Shown: piece by piece, positions 1-9,658 of the stretch
Layout: every line of letters starts with the position of its first letter
How positions within the stretch are numbered: the stretch's first letter is position 1
Source: Mycoplana rhizolycopersici
GTDB taxonomy: Bacteria; Pseudomonadota; Alphaproteobacteria; Rhizobiales; Rhizobiaceae
Direction of reading: 5' to 3'
NCBI RefSeq assembly: GCF_013378445.1
Contig: NZ_JABXYK010000005.1
Span: 297,863-361,862 of the forward strand
Length of the DNA: 64,000 nt
Translations under genes and position numbers: made by a program
The notes under the pieces: generated by a model
The model's input: only the letters and a program-made list of their open reading frames with translations
Told to the model about the DNA's origin: nothing
Databases searched by the model: none

Positions 1-1820
1 CCCGCCTCTGCCTGCACAAGCCGCACCACACCCGGCATCGGCGCTGCCAGCACGTCGCCGCCGGCTTCCTCCTCGCCGTGCAGACCTGCCATTTCCTCGA
101 CATGGAACACGTGGCTTTCGCCCTCGGCGAACAAGACGATTTCCGGTCCCTGCCGGGCGATCCACACCTCCAGGCTGCGATCACCGAAATCGGCCAGAAC
201 AGCGCCCTTTGCGCCCCCCGCGCGCAGCACGACCGACAGCCGCATCTCGCCGATCGCGACCTCGAAGCGCCGGCCTTCGCCTGCGGCGACCCGGACCTTC
301 AGCGGCTTTCCGTCCTGCTCGACGAAGACCGATTGCCACGACGGCCCCCACAGCCGGAAGCCGCGCAGCCGCTCCCAGGGATCGCCGCCCTCGGCCGGGT
401 CGATCAGCCCCAGTGCTGCGATCCCCGCCAGCGCCTGCACCCTCGGCCCTGCCGGCGGATTCGGCAGCAATGTCTCCGCCTGCCGTCCGATCAACCCGGT
501 GTCGACGTCGCCCGCGGCAAAATGCGGTTCGCGGCAGAGCCGCCCCAGGAAGCCGGCATTGGTCGTCACCCCGGCGATCCTGCATTGCGCCAGCGCGCCG
601 GCGAGCCTGCCGAGCGCCTCGGTGCGGTCGGCACCGTGGGCGATCACCTTGGCGATCATCGGATCGTAGAAGGCGGTGATCTCGTCGCCGGCGCGCACGC
701 CGGAATCGACCCGCACACCGTCCGGCAGGTCGAAAAGCGCCAGCCGCCCCGTCGAGGGCAGGAAATCGCGCGCCGGGTTCTCCGCATAGAGCCGCGCCTC
801 GAAGGCCCAGCCGTCGATCGAAAGCTCCGCCTGCCGCTTCGGCAGCGGCTCGCCTGCAGCCACGCGCAACTGCCATTCGACGAGATCGAGCCCGGTGATC
901 GCCTCGGTCACCGGATGCTCGACCTGCAGGCGGGTATTCATCTCCATGAAGAAGAAGCGATCGGCGCGCAGCCCGTCGGAAACATCGGCGATGAACTCGA
1001 CCGTGCCGGCCCCGCTGTAGCCGATCGCCTGCGCAGCCCGCACCGCCGCCGTCCCCATCGCCTCGCGCATCTCCGCGGTCATGCCGGGCGCCGGCGCCTC
1101 CTCGATAACCTTCTGGTGGCGACGCTGCGCCGAGCAGTCTCGCTCGAACAGATGGACGACATTGCCGTGCTTGTCGCCGAACACCTGGACCTCGATATGC
1201 CGCGGCTTGGCCATGTATTTTTCCACCAGCACCCGTCCGTCGCCGAAGGAAGCCTCGGCCTCGCGCCGGGCGCTGGCGAGGGCTGCCGCGAACGCGGCCG
1301 GCTGGTCCACCCGGCGCATGCCCTTGCCGCCGCCGCCGGCCCGCGCCTTGATCAGCACCGGATAGCCGGTCAGATCCGCTTGCGCGGCGAGGAAATCCGG
1401 CTCCTGGCTGTCGCCATGATAGCCTGGCACGACGGGCACGTCCGCCTGCGCCATCAGCGCCTTGGCGGCATCCTTCAGCCCCATCGACCGGATCGCACGC
1501 GCGGACGGGCCGATGAAGACGAGGCCGGCCGCCTCGACCGCCTCGACGAAGTCCGGGTTCTCGGAGAGGAAGCCGTATCCCGGATGTACGGCCTCCGCCC
1601 CGCTCTTCTGGCAGGCGTCGATGATCGCAGTGCCGTCGAGATAGCTGCGCACGGCTTCCGGCGGACCGATCCGGATCGCCTCGTCCGCCATCGCCACGTG
1701 CAGCGCCGTCCGATCGGCGTCCGAGTAGACGGCAACGGTCGCGATGCCGAGCTTGCGGGCCGTGCGGATGATCCGGCAGGCGATCTCGCCGCGATTGGCA
1801 ATCAGGATCTTCTTGAACAT
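1..1820 (-). CDS. mccA: Methylcrotonyl-CoA carboxylase alpha (biotin) subunit, 3' end beyond window
   Basis: Biotin carboxylase subunit of 3-methylcrotonyl-CoA carboxylase, which carboxylates 3-methylcrotonyl-CoA to 3-methylglutaconyl-CoA in leucine degradation. The translation begins MFKKILIANRGEIACRI, the hallmark N-terminus of biotin carboxylases, and carries the ATP-grasp glycine loop AGGGGKGM at residues 161-168 and FFMEMNTRLQVEHPVTE further on. 606 codons are visible. They reach the start of the biotinyl domain (APMPGVVRLVQAE), but the MKM biotin site lies off the left edge, so roughly 50-60 residues are missing. It is last in the visible operon ivd-mccB-ridA-mccA, which separates it from acetyl-CoA or propionyl-CoA carboxylases. 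The start at 1820 matches the family N-terminus exactly. Confidence 0.95.
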   Translation of the reverse strand, partial: MFKKILIANRGEIACRIIRTARKLGIATVAVYSDADRTALHVAMADEAIRIGPPEAVRSYLDGTAIIDACQKSGAEAVHPGYGFLSENPDFVEAVEAAGLVFIGPSARAIRSMGLKDAAKALMAQADVPVVPGYHGDSQEPDFLAAQADLTGYPVLIKARAGGGGKGMRRVDQPAAFAAALASARREAEASFGDGRVLVEKYMAKPRHIEVQVFGDKHGNVVHLFERDCSAQRRHQKVIEEAPAPGMTAEMREAMGTAAVRAAQAIGYSGAGTVEFIADVSDGLRADRFFFMEMNTRLQVEHPVTEAITGLDLVEWQLRVAAGEPLPKRQAELSIDGWAFEARLYAENPARDFLPSTGRLALFDLPDGVRVDSGVRAGDEITAFYDPMIAKVIAHGADRTEALGRLAGALAQCRIAGVTTNAGFLGRLCREPHFAAGDVDTGLIGRQAETLLPNPPAGPRVQALAGIAALGLIDPAEGGDPWERLRGFRLWGPSWQSVFVEQDGKPLKVRVAAGEGRRFEVAIGEMRLSVVLRAGGAKGAVLADFGDRSLEVWIARQGPEIVLFAEGESHVFHVEEMAGLHGEEEAGGDVLAAPMPGVVRLVQAEA

Positions 1821-1915
1821 CGTTTCTCCCGGTGATGACCGGTTGCTGGTGCGGGGTGGAAGCCAGGGCCTTGGCGAGGCGGGCCGGAAGCCGGCCCTTT
1901 CGATCGCCACCGGCC

Positions 1916-2299
1916 CTACTGTGCCGCCACCGCCTCGACTTCAAGCAGCCAGCGCTCGTCGAAAATGCCGCAGATCACCACTGTCATCGCGGGCGCCACG
2001 GCGCCGAGATACTCGCTGCGCAGCTCCCGGTTGGCCGTCGCATACTGCCGGTCGGCGAGATAGGTCGTCACCTTGACGAGATTGGACTTGTCCATGCCCG
2101 CCGCCTTGAGTTGTGCGTCGACGTTGCGCCAGACCTGGCGCGCCTGCGCCTCGAAGCCGTCCGGCACCTTGTCGTCCCTGTCCGCCGGGATCTGGCCGCT
2201 GACAAGCAGCAGCCTTTCGTACGCCTCCAGCTTCACCGCCTGCGAGTATCCCCCGTGCGGGTCCGGTGCGTTCTTCGCATTGATGTTCTCCCGTTTCAT
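1916..2299 (-). CDS. RidA/YjgF-family protein, catalytic arginine replaced by Met
   Basis: A 127-residue RidA (YER057c/UK114) family protein inside the leucine catabolic operon, between mccB and mccA. Classical RidA trimers hydrolyse reactive enamines/imines made by PLP enzymes and need an arginine near position 105. Here the aligned segment reads VAPAMTVVIC, with Met at residue 105, so the imine-deaminase arginine is absent. This resembles Rid subfamilies of unknown activity that sit in catabolic operons. The start at 2299 (MKRENINAKN) was preferred to the upstream in-frame extension, which is a shadow of mccB. The family call is safe. The role is inferred: it may bind or hydrolyse an intermediate of branched-chain acyl-CoA breakdown. 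Confidence 0.88.
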   Translation of the reverse strand: MKRENINAKNAPDPHGGYSQAVKLEAYERLLLVSGQIPADRDDKVPDGFEAQARQVWRNVDAQLKAAGMDKSNLVKVTTYLADRQYATANRELRSEYLGAVAPAMTVVICGIFDERWLLEVEAVAAQ

Positions 2300-2321
2300 G
2301 ATTGGCCTCCTGACGTTGGAT

Positions 2322-3929
2322 CTACATGCGGAACAGGCCGAAGCGCGTCGTTTCGATTGGGCCGTTGAGTGCGGCAGACAAGGACAGACCGAGGACGTCG
2401 CGCGCCCCGCGAGGGTCGACGATGCCGTCGTCCCAGAGCCGAGCCGAGGCGTAGAGCGGGTGGCTCTGGCGCTCGAACATCTCGATCGTCGGCCGCTTGA
2501 ACTCGGCCTCCTCTTCTGCTGACCATGCGGCACCCGAGCGCTCGATCCCCTCCCGCCGCACCGTTGCGAGCACGCCTGCCGCCTGCTCGCCGCCCATCAC
2601 CGCGATGCGGCTGTTCGGCCAGGTCCAGAGAAAGCGCGGCGAATAGGCCCTGCCGCACATGCCGTAATTGCCGGCCCCGTAGGAGCCGCCGATCAGCATG
2701 GTGATCTTCGGCACGCCGACGGTGGCAACCGCCGTGACCAGCTTGGCGCCGTGCTTGGCGATGCCGTCGGCCTCGTATTTCCGCCCTACCATGAAGCCGG
2801 TGATGTTCTGCAGGAACACCAGCGGAATGGAGCGCTGGCCACAGAGTTCGATGAAATGCGCCCCCTTCAGCGCCGCTTCCGAAAAGAGCACGCCGTTGCT
2901 TGCGACGACCCCGACCGGTATTCCGTGGACGGCGGCAAAGCCGCAGACCAGCGTGGTGCCGAAACGCGCCTTGAACTCGTCGAAGCGCGAACCGTCGACG
3001 ATGCGGGCGATGACCTCGCGCACGTCGTAGGGCACCTTGCTGTCGGCGGGCACGATGCCGAGGATCTCGTCGGGATCGTAGAGCGGCGGATCGCCTCCGC
3101 CCTTTTGCGGCAGTGGCGGCTTGCGGCCGTTGAGATTGGCGGCGATCCGACGCGCCAGCGCCAATGCGTGCCGGTCGTCGCGCGCCAAGTGATCGGCGAC
3201 GCCCGAGAGCCGCGTGTGCACATCGCCGCCGCCGAGGTCTTCGGCCGAGACGACCTCGCCGGTCGCAGCCTTCACCAGCGGCGGGCCGGCGAGAAAGATC
3301 GTGCCCTGGTTCTGCACGATCACGGTCTCGTCGCTCATCGCCGGCACATAGGCCCCGCCAGCAGTACAACTGCCCATCACGACCGCGATCTGCGCGATAC
3401 CCTTCGACGACATCTGCGCCTGATTGTAGAAGATGCGGCCGAAGTGGTCGCGGTCGGGGAACACCTCGTCCTGGTTCGGCAGATTGGCGCCTCCGGAATC
3501 GACGAGATAGAAACAGGGCAACCGGTTCTGCTCGGCGATCTCCTGGGCGCGCAGGTGCTTCTTCACCGTGATCGGATAGTAGGTGCCCCCCTTCACAGTT
3601 GCATCGTTGCACACGATCATGCAGTCCAACCCGGATATGCGGCCGACACCGGCAATCAGCCCGCCGCCGGGCGAGGCCCCGTCATAGAGCCCGTGCCCCG
3701 CCGTCAGCCCGATCTCCAGAAAGGGCGAGCCCGGGTCGATCAGTTGCGCCACGCGCTCGCGCGGCAGCAGCTTGCCCCGGCCGAGATGGCGTTCGCGCGC
3801 CTTGGCGCCACCGCCCTCGAAGGCGAGTTCGGCAGCAGCCTCCGCCGTCCCGATCGCTGAAAGCATCGCCTGCCGGTTGGCGGCAAACGCTTCGCTGCGC
3901 GGAGAGATGCCTGATTTCAGCACCGCCAT
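2322..3929 (-). CDS. mccB: Methylcrotonyl-CoA carboxylase beta subunit
   Basis: Carboxyltransferase subunit of 3-methylcrotonyl-CoA carboxylase, 535 residues, the usual size. It transfers carboxyl from biotin on MccA to 3-methylcrotonyl-CoA. Seen in the protein: the N-terminal carboxyltransferase half with [17 protein letters not shown] and [16 protein letters not shown], and the C-terminal half with [11 protein letters not shown] and [15 protein letters not shown], all typical of MCC beta rather than propionyl-CoA carboxylase. The start codon overlaps the stop of ivd by one base (TGATG), which suggests translational coupling. A 22-bp gap separates it from the RidA-family gene downstream. Confidence 0.96.
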   Translation of the reverse strand: MAVLKSGISPRSEAFAANRQAMLSAIGTAEAAAELAFEGGGAKARERHLGRGKLLPRERVAQLIDPGSPFLEIGLTAGHGLYDGASPGGGLIAGVGRISGLDCMIVCNDATVKGGTYYPITVKKHLRAQEIAEQNRLPCFYLVDSGGANLPNQDEVFPDRDHFGRIFYNQAQMSSKGIAQIAVVMGSCTAGGAYVPAMSDETVIVQNQGTIFLAGPPLVKAATGEVVSAEDLGGGDVHTRLSGVADHLARDDRHALALARRIAANLNGRKPPLPQKGGGDPPLYDPDEILGIVPADSKVPYDVREVIARIVDGSRFDEFKARFGTTLVCGFAAVHGIPVGVVASNGVLFSEAALKGAHFIELCGQRSIPLVFLQNITGFMVGRKYEADGIAKHGAKLVTAVATVGVPKITMLIGGSYGAGNYGMCGRAYSPRFLWTWPNSRIAVMGGEQAAGVLATVRREGIERSGAAWSAEEEAEFKRPTIEMFERQSHPLYASARLWDDGIVDPRGARDVLGLSLSAALNGPIETTRFGLFRM

Positions 3930-5098
3930 CACGCGGTCTCCTGGAAGATTTCGCGGCCGATCAGCATGCGGCGGATCTCCGACGTCCCTGCCCCGATTTC
4001 GTAGAGCTTGGCGTCGCGCAGCAGCCGGCCGGTCGGGTAATCGTTGATGTAGCCGTTGCCGCCGAGCGCCTGGATCGCCTGCAGCGCCTGCTGCGTCGCC
4101 TGTTCGGCGGCGTAGAGGATGCAGCCAGCGGCGTCCTTGCGCGCCGTCTCGCCGCGGTCGCAGGCCGCCGCCACCGCATAGACATAGGCGCGGGCGGAAT
4201 TCAGCGCGACGTACATGTCGGCCACCTTGCCTTGGATGAACTGGAATTCGCCGATCGGCCGTTCGAACTGACGGCGCTCGTGCACATAGGGCACCACCAC
4301 GTCGAGGCAGGCGGCCATGATGCCGAGCGGCCCGCCGGAGAGTACCACCCGCTCGTAGTCGAGCCCCGACATCAGCACGTTCACGCCGCGCCCCTCGCCG
4401 CCCAAAACGTTCTCCGCCGGCACCTCGCAGTCGGAAAACACCAGTTCGCAGGTGTTGGAGCCGCGCATGCCGAGCTTGTCGAGCTTCTGGGCGGTGGAAA
4501 AGCCCGCAAACCCCTTCTCGACGATAAAGGCGGTGATGCCGCGCGCCCCGGCACCGGGATCGGTCTTGGCATAGACGACGAGCACGTCGGCATCGGGACC
4601 GTTGGTGATCCACATCTTGTTGCCGTTCAGGACGTAGCGGTCGCCGCGCTTCTCTGCCCGCAGCTTCATCGAGACGACGTCCGACCCGGCCCCCGGCTCC
4701 GACATGGCGAGTGCGCCCACATGTTCGCCCGAGATCAGCTTCGGCAGGTACTTTTCGCGCTGCGCTTCCGTGCCGTTGCGCATGATCTGGTTGACGCAGA
4801 GGTTGGAATGGGCGCCGTAGGACAGGGCGACCGAGGCGGACGCGCGGCTGATTTCCTCCATCGCCACGCAATGGGCGACATAGCCCATGCCGGCACCGCC
4901 ATAGTCTTCCGAGGCCGTGATGCCGAGAAGGCCGAGTTCGCCGAGCGCCTGCCAGAGCGGCGCGGGGAAGGCATTGTCGCGATCGATATCAGCAGCGATC
5001 GGCGCGATCCGCTCGCGCGCGAAACGCCGCACGCTCTCACGCAGCGCATCGACCTCGTCGCCAAGCCCGAAATGCATTCCGGCGGTGTACATGGTCAT
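3929..5098 (-). CDS. ivd: Isovaleryl-CoA dehydrogenase
   Basis: FAD-dependent acyl-CoA dehydrogenase of 389 residues that oxidises isovaleryl-CoA to 3-methylcrotonyl-CoA in leucine breakdown, passing electrons to electron-transfer flavoprotein. The FAD signature [12 protein letters not shown] and [11 protein letters not shown] are present. The catalytic glutamate lies in the helix [14 protein letters not shown] (E249), the location characteristic of isovaleryl-CoA dehydrogenases, not the C-terminal position used by most family members. C-terminal [14 protein letters not shown] is also typical. Two starts are possible, ATG 5098 (MTMYTAG) or ATG 5092; GGGAGG lies just upstream of both. First gene of the visible operon, followed by mccB with a one-base overlap. 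Confidence 0.95.
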   Translation of the reverse strand: MTMYTAGMHFGLGDEVDALRESVRRFARERIAPIAADIDRDNAFPAPLWQALGELGLLGITASEDYGGAGMGYVAHCVAMEEISRASASVALSYGAHSNLCVNQIMRNGTEAQREKYLPKLISGEHVGALAMSEPGAGSDVVSMKLRAEKRGDRYVLNGNKMWITNGPDADVLVVYAKTDPGAGARGITAFIVEKGFAGFSTAQKLDKLGMRGSNTCELVFSDCEVPAENVLGGEGRGVNVLMSGLDYERVVLSGGPLGIMAACLDVVVPYVHERRQFERPIGEFQFIQGKVADMYVALNSARAYVYAVAAACDRGETARKDAAGCILYAAEQATQQALQAIQALGGNGYINDYPTGRLLRDAKLYEIGAGTSEIRRMLIGREIFQETA

Positions 5099-5372
5099 TG
5101 TCCTCCCACGGCGATGGCTCCAGCAGAGGCAAGGCATGCGGACGGTGTCAGACCGTGCCGCCGGAAAGCATCGCCAGCCGCGCGGCCGAAGCGATACATC
5201 CCGCAAACCTGCAGCCCTCCTCCCAAAGCGCCGACAGGAAGATAGGGTGCCATTTTCTCGTTTGGAGTGCGATCCCCTTTTTATCCACGGGCCTGATTTC
5301 GCCCGAAATCCCGGAAAATCAGGGGCCTCCACAGCGGCAAAAATAAGCGTGAAAAAAGCTTCACAAAGCCTA
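5099..5372. other. Intergenic region upstream of the leucine operon
   Basis: About 270 bases between ivd (leftward) and the tRNA promoter (rightward). It must contain the promoter of the leucine operon, but I see no convincing -35/-10 pair and no clear operator palindrome. No protein-coding potential is evident; reading frames here are shadows with arginine-rich composition. Confidence 0.5.
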
Positions 5373-5402
5373 TTGACGCCGCGCCGGCTTTTATGGTCTA
5401 TG
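5373..5402 (+). promoter_or_regulatory. Sigma70-type promoter of tRNA-Val
   Basis: TTGACG (5373-5378), an 18-base spacer and TCTATG (5397-5402) lie immediately before the tRNA, placing transcription start about eight bases upstream of the mature 5' end. This fits the rhizobial housekeeping pattern (TTGAC and CTATAT-like). Confidence 0.6.
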
Positions 5403-5416
5403 CGCCCACATCGGAT

Positions 5417-5491
<75 letters not shown>

Positions 5492-5501
5492 TTCGAATTT
5501 C

Positions 5502-5534
5502 AAGGGCTTAGCGAGAAATCGCTGAGCCCTTTTC
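5502..5534 (+). terminator. Rho-independent terminator after tRNA-Val
   Basis: Inverted repeat AGGGCTTAGCGA / TCGCTGAGCCCT with a GAAA loop, followed by TTTTCGTATTTTT, directly downstream of the tRNA. Confidence 0.85.
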
Positions 5535-5654
5535 GTATTTTTCCGCGACTTCGCCGGCGTCTTCTGGACCGCCCGGCCGCGCCGTAGTAACACAACCCTG
5601 AACGCGACTTGCCACCACAGCGCGCAGCGCTTCGCTTGAGGGAGCAACCGACGC

Positions 5655-6860
5655 ATGACGACGATCGAGACACCAGGCTTCCTGACCTTTACGATTGCCA
5701 TCGTGGTGTTCTTCGTCGGATCTGGGCTCAACCGGATCGTCGGGCCTTTGAAACGGTGGAACATCCCCGAAGCCGTGACCGGCGGTCTCGTCGCTGCACT
5801 CGTCACCCTGATTGCCTACCGCGTCTTCGACACGGCCATCGTGTTCGACCTCGATGCCCGCGACATGCTGCTGCTCTATTTCTTCACCGGCATCGGGCTC
5901 AACGCCCGGCTGGACGATCTCAGGGCCGGCGGCAAGCCGCTCGTCATTCTCCTGGTCCTGACGCTGTCCTTCCTGATCTTGCAAAATGTCGTCGCGGCCG
6001 GAAGTGCCGCCCTTCTCGGCCTGCCGGACGGGATCGCAGCACTTCTCGGATCGGTATCGCTGATCGGCGGGCACGGCACCACGATCGCCTGGGCGCCGCT
6101 GATCGCCAATCGCTTCAACCTGCCGAACGCACTGGAAATCGGGATCGCTTCGGCAACGCTCGGGCTGGTGACCGCAAGCCTTGTCGGCGGCCCGGTCGCG
6201 CGCATTCTCATCGGCCGTTACAAGCTGAGCGGCGAGGCAACCGAGCCGCCCAGCATCGGCCTGCCCGACGCATCGGCGACGGTGCGGGAAAGCAGCATCA
6301 ACCACGTCAACCTGCTGCGCACCGTCCTCATCCTCAACATTGCGATCCTGATCGGCTTCGCACTGGACCAGGTGGTGGCCGAAACCGGCATCAAGCTGCC
6401 GCTCTTCGTCGTCTGCCTGCTCGTCGCAATCGTGATGACCAACACCATTCCCCGTCTCTTGCCGAACATGTTCTGGCCGTCCCGGTCGCGCTCGCTGGCC
6501 CTCATCTCCGACCTTTCGCTGAACATCTTTCTCGCCATGTCGCTGATGTCGATGCAGCTCTGGACCCTCGGCGGCCTGGGGCCGGCGCTGATCATCGTGC
6601 TCGGCCTGCAGACCGTCGCCGCAGTACTCTACATGATCTTCGTCGTCTTCCCGGCGATGGGCCGCGACTACCAGGCCGCCGTCATCTCGGCCGGCTTCAG
6701 CGGGATCAGCCTGGGTGCGACCCCGACCGCGATCGCCAACATGACGGCCGTCACCAAGGCCCATGGGCCGGCGCCGACGGCCTTCATCATCCTGCCGCTG
6801 GTGTCCGCCTTCTTCATCGACCTCGCCAACGCGATCGCGATCGGCTTCATGGTGCGGTAG
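5655..6860 (+). CDS. gltS: Sodium/glutamate symporter GltS
   Basis: A 401-residue inner-membrane carrier of the GltS (ESS) family, importing glutamate with sodium. The protein is almost entirely hydrophobic segments, consistent with about ten to eleven membrane helices in two inverted halves. Each half has a family hallmark: SLIGGHGTTIAWAP in the first and GFSGISLGATPTAIANM in the second, the paired pore loops. The length matches the family. The start at ATG 5655 follows GAGGGAGCAACCGACGC. It is monocistronic, downstream of tRNA-Val; I see no regulator beside it. Confidence 0.93.
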   Translation: MTTIETPGFLTFTIAIVVFFVGSGLNRIVGPLKRWNIPEAVTGGLVAALVTLIAYRVFDTAIVFDLDARDMLLLYFFTGIGLNARLDDLRAGGKPLVILLVLTLSFLILQNVVAAGSAALLGLPDGIAALLGSVSLIGGHGTTIAWAPLIANRFNLPNALEIGIASATLGLVTASLVGGPVARILIGRYKLSGEATEPPSIGLPDASATVRESSINHVNLLRTVLILNIAILIGFALDQVVAETGIKLPLFVVCLLVAIVMTNTIPRLLPNMFWPSRSRSLALISDLSLNIFLAMSLMSMQLWTLGGLGPALIIVLGLQTVAAVLYMIFVVFPAMGRDYQAAVISAGFSGISLGATPTAIANMTAVTKAHGPAPTAFIILPLVSAFFIDLANAIAIGFMVR

Positions 6861-7002
6861 GCGCGCACGGCGCTACTTCCAGCCGGCACAGAGATCGGTA
6901 TTTGTAGCTTTACCAGGCAGACATTCCGGGCTAACTGCGCAAAGCCTCGTTACGATGGCAGGCGCAAGGCAACGGCGCAGGCTGAAACCGAAGGAAAGCA
7001 TC

Positions 7003-7383
7003 GTGAAAATTGGCCCCGCCGGTAACCACGCCCGTGAGCGTTTCCACAAGCAGATGCTGGCGCTCTACGACGTCTGTTCCGCGCTCGGGTTCCGGCCGGT
7101 CCTCTTCCGGCGCTACGTCATCCTGAACGGCGGCGTCTCGGCGGCAAAGGAACTGGTCTTCAAGCCGGGCACGACCGGCCTCGAACGGCTGATCGACCTC
7201 GGCAAGACCGGACACTCGATGGAAGCGACGATGCTTCTGCCGGAATTCCAGCCGCTCTTCTCCGCCGAGGAGCTGAAAGAAGCGCGCGAACGGCTTGCAA
7301 ACGCCAACCGCTCGCGGTCGCGCGGACGCCTGACCCCGAGCGTCACCGAAAGACCGGGTGGACCACCCAAGTCTTCCATCTGA
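7003..7383 (+). CDS. Conserved hypothetical protein
   Basis: A soluble basic protein of about 126 residues that I do not recognise by function. It begins with a segment like HARERFHKQMLALYDVCSALG, continues with KPGTTGLERLIDLG and STGHSMEA-like text (KTGHSMEATMLLPEF) and SAEELKEARERL. It resembles a family of roughly 100-residue hypotheticals common in proteobacteria, with the pattern helical start, LxxLxxxGRxxLSMExxVL and FxxxELxxARxRL. The C-terminal tail is arginine/proline-rich and probably disordered. GTG at 7003 is preferred because GAAGGAAAG lies just upstream; ATG 6955 would add 16 residues without a ribosome-binding site. Confidence 0.7.
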   Translation: MKIGPAGNHARERFHKQMLALYDVCSALGFRPVLFRRYVILNGGVSAAKELVFKPGTTGLERLIDLGKTGHSMEATMLLPEFQPLFSAEELKEARERLANANRSRSRGRLTPSVTERPGGPPKSSI

Positions 7384-7520
7384 CCGCGGACAATTACCGG
7401 ACGGATCTGCGACCAATGCACGGCACGGCCGGCATTCATCGCACATCTGCTTCCTGCAGTGCGCCTGCCGGACGGAAAGAATCCATGTCATTCGGTGGAA
7501 GCGTCAGATCGCAACGCAGG

Positions 7521-7748
7521 TCAGGCGTGAAGGCGGCTTCGCCCCGCCATCTTGCCCTGCTGCAGGCCGAGCAGGGCGTCGTCATAGCCCTGCGAGCGAG
7601 CCTCGGCAGCGATGACGGCGATCGTCTCGGTGATGATACGGCAGCAGTCCGGCGACATCGCCGGAAGCATGAATCGTGGATCGCTGGCCTGCATCTTCGC
7701 CAGGGTACTGCCAAGCAGCGCCCCCCATTCCTCCGGCGTTCGAGCCAT
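7521..7748 (-). CDS. Small hypothetical protein (75 aa)
   Basis: A 75-residue reading frame with balanced, natural composition (MARTPEEWGALLGSTLAKMQ at the N-terminus, then a helix ITETIAVIAAEARSQGYDDA) and a good ribosome-binding site, AAGGGGA, about six bases before ATG 7748. No family is recognised. It converges with the hypothetical at 7003-7383. No signal peptide or membrane segment. Coding status is supported by composition and the ribosome-binding site only. Confidence 0.55.
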   Translation of the reverse strand: MARTPEEWGALLGSTLAKMQASDPRFMLPAMSPDCCRIITETIAVIAAEARSQGYDDALLGLQQGKMAGRSRLHA

Positions 7749-8152
7749 GGAATTCCCCTTCGAAGCGTAACGATTTCGGCTGATCTTTTCTTATGTCGGC
7801 ATATAAGCACAACATCACACACAATTCCACAAAAATGTGGGAAGTTGCTGGGAATAAATCACAGGCCTCGAACGTAAGTCCAATCAGACGCGACATGCGC
7901 CGCGGCACTCGCGGCCGCAGTGTTGGCCATTTGTCAAAATTTCTGTCTTCCGGTCCACGTCCGTGAAAGTGCCCACAGCAGAAATATGACGGTAATTCAG
8001 CATATTAGGGGCGAACGATCCGCTCGTCGGCTACCGCGGACCCGCAAAGAGCCGGCCTGCGCCGTCACACGATGCCGGACGAGAGACTACGTGTATTTTG
8101 CCGCATCCATGACCAATTGTGTGTGTTTTTGAAGCAGGACTGCACAATCCTG
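7749..8152. other. AT-richer intergenic region
   Basis: About 400 bases between the small hypothetical and the end of the lipoprotein gene, noticeably richer in A and T than its surroundings. It contains an imperfect hairpin TTCCACA-aaaa-TGTGGGAA (7826-7843), and CTTATG...CATATAAG at 7790-7807 near the likely promoter of the small gene. No convincing open frame or structured RNA was recognised. Confidence 0.4.
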
Positions 8153-9397
8153 CTACTTCGCTTGCGTCACCGGCTGCTTTTCGGACTCGTCGAACATCAG
8201 CCCCTTGTCCACGCTGCCACCCAGCCGCTCCTGCGCGGGCGTCATCGTCAGCAGGTCCACCGGCGTTGCGACCGTCGTCGCGGCGATACGGCCGATCCCC
8301 CCTGCCGTGCCCGCGACGATTGCGGTGATGCCCTCGCCGAGCGAAACATCGGAGTCCGTCAGCGTCTGACCGTTGACCAGGCGCTCGCCGATCAGCTGCA
8401 CGATCTGCGGGCTCTCGGCAAACTTTCCATGGTTCAGCCGATCGCCGGTCTGCACCTTGGTCAGGTCTACGACCGTGATGCCGGCCTTTTCGAACTGGGC
8501 GCGATAGGGCTCGTCCGACGGATTGATCTGCCCCAGGCGCTGAACGTCGCCGGAAATGAAGCGCGAAAGCGCCAGCGCCTTGTCGTCCTGCGAGACGAAG
8601 ATCGTGAAATTCGGCTTTCTTTCGCCCATGTCCGACCACTGCCGCGCAAAGACGTCGATATCGATGTCGGGCGAGGCCAGCACCACGTTCTGGATCTTCG
8701 GCCCGAGCTTGCCGCCGTCGCGGATCGCCATCTGGCGCAGCGACTCCATGGCGAGCCAGGTGCCCATCGAGTGGGCGAGGATGGTGATGTCGGTCACGCC
8801 CTTTTCAGCCTCGATCGCGCGCAGAAGCCGCTCCAGACCCGTCCGGGAATAGTTGGTGCTTTCCTTGTCGTAGTTATAGTCGAACACGCGCGCGCGCGAC
8901 GGCCAGGTGAACAGGATCGGCGTCACCTGCGCATCCGAATCGTGAACGATCTGTGCGAACCGGAAGACCGCGTCCTCGTAGCGGTTGTTGAAGCCGTGCA
9001 CGAAGACCATCACGTGGCCATTTTTGTTGTGCGCACGGAACCAGGCCTCGCCGCTTTCCACCGACGGCAGTTGCTTGACACGCGTCACCGCAAAGTCGGT
9101 TTCAGGATTGGGCGGCAGCTTCTTCGGCCACTGCACGCTGCCGGCCTTGCGGTTCTTGTCCGGCGGAATGGACACGGCGATATCGGTCAGGAAAGGCCGC
9201 GCGCTGCGTTCGCCGGAGAAGAGCGTGTTCGGATCGCCGGAGGGCACGCGGGTGGTGGCGACGAGCATGTCCACCGTTGATGTTCCGGGCACCGGCGCGG
9301 TCTCGGCGATGGGAGCCATGAAGCCCTTCTTTCCACCGCACGCGGCAACGGCCACCGAAAGCGACAAAACAAGCGCAATGCGCCACCCATTCCGCAT
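8153..9397 (-). CDS. DUF900-type alpha/beta hydrolase lipoprotein
   Basis: A 414-residue predicted lipoprotein: a basic N-terminus, a hydrophobic stretch and the lipobox VAAC with Cys20. The mature part is a DUF900 (Pfam PF05990) alpha/beta hydrolase: FVHGFNNRYEDA at 133-144, the conserved FTWPS at 163-167, and the nucleophile elbow AHSMG with Ser210; a DIDIDVF segment probably carries the acid. The substrate is unknown for this family; esterase or lipase activity in the envelope is an inference. The start at 9397 was chosen because it gives a clean lipoprotein signal. The gene is single, with no partner in either direction. Confidence 0.85.
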   Translation of the reverse strand: MRNGWRIALVLSLSVAVAACGGKKGFMAPIAETAPVPGTSTVDMLVATTRVPSGDPNTLFSGERSARPFLTDIAVSIPPDKNRKAGSVQWPKKLPPNPETDFAVTRVKQLPSVESGEAWFRAHNKNGHVMVFVHGFNNRYEDAVFRFAQIVHDSDAQVTPILFTWPSRARVFDYNYDKESTNYSRTGLERLLRAIEAEKGVTDITILAHSMGTWLAMESLRQMAIRDGGKLGPKIQNVVLASPDIDIDVFARQWSDMGERKPNFTIFVSQDDKALALSRFISGDVQRLGQINPSDEPYRAQFEKAGITVVDLTKVQTGDRLNHGKFAESPQIVQLIGERLVNGQTLTDSDVSLGEGITAIVAGTAGGIGRIAATTVATPVDLLTMTPAQERLGGSVDKGLMFDESEKQPVTQAK

Positions 9398-9658
9398 TCG
9401 GATACACCCTTTTACCGCGCCGCCGACAAAGCAGCCTCCCCGGTGGCCGCCGCCCATATGAGGCCGACCGCATGTCTTAAGAGATGTTTAAAGGGCAATG
9501 CTCGGTCAGGCAATCGGTTATCACCCGCACCGGTGTTTGTGACATCGACGTTGCGGGCACCTGCGGCGCTGCGGCCACAGCCGTCACGTGGCACGACCGA
9601 AGCACTCCGCGACCTGCTGCATCTCAAATCCCGCAGCGTGGACGCTCCCTTCCCGATG

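Noticed and set aside
181..1944. A 587-codon minus-strand frame overlapping the biotin carboxylase subunit
   Set aside because: Extreme Arg/Gly composition and no domain. It is the shadow of mccA in another frame, whose true frame reads as a biotin carboxylase.
7920..8132. A 70-codon plus-strand frame in the AT-richer gap
   Set aside because: Unnatural mix of Cys, Arg and His, no ribosome-binding site and no recognisable family.
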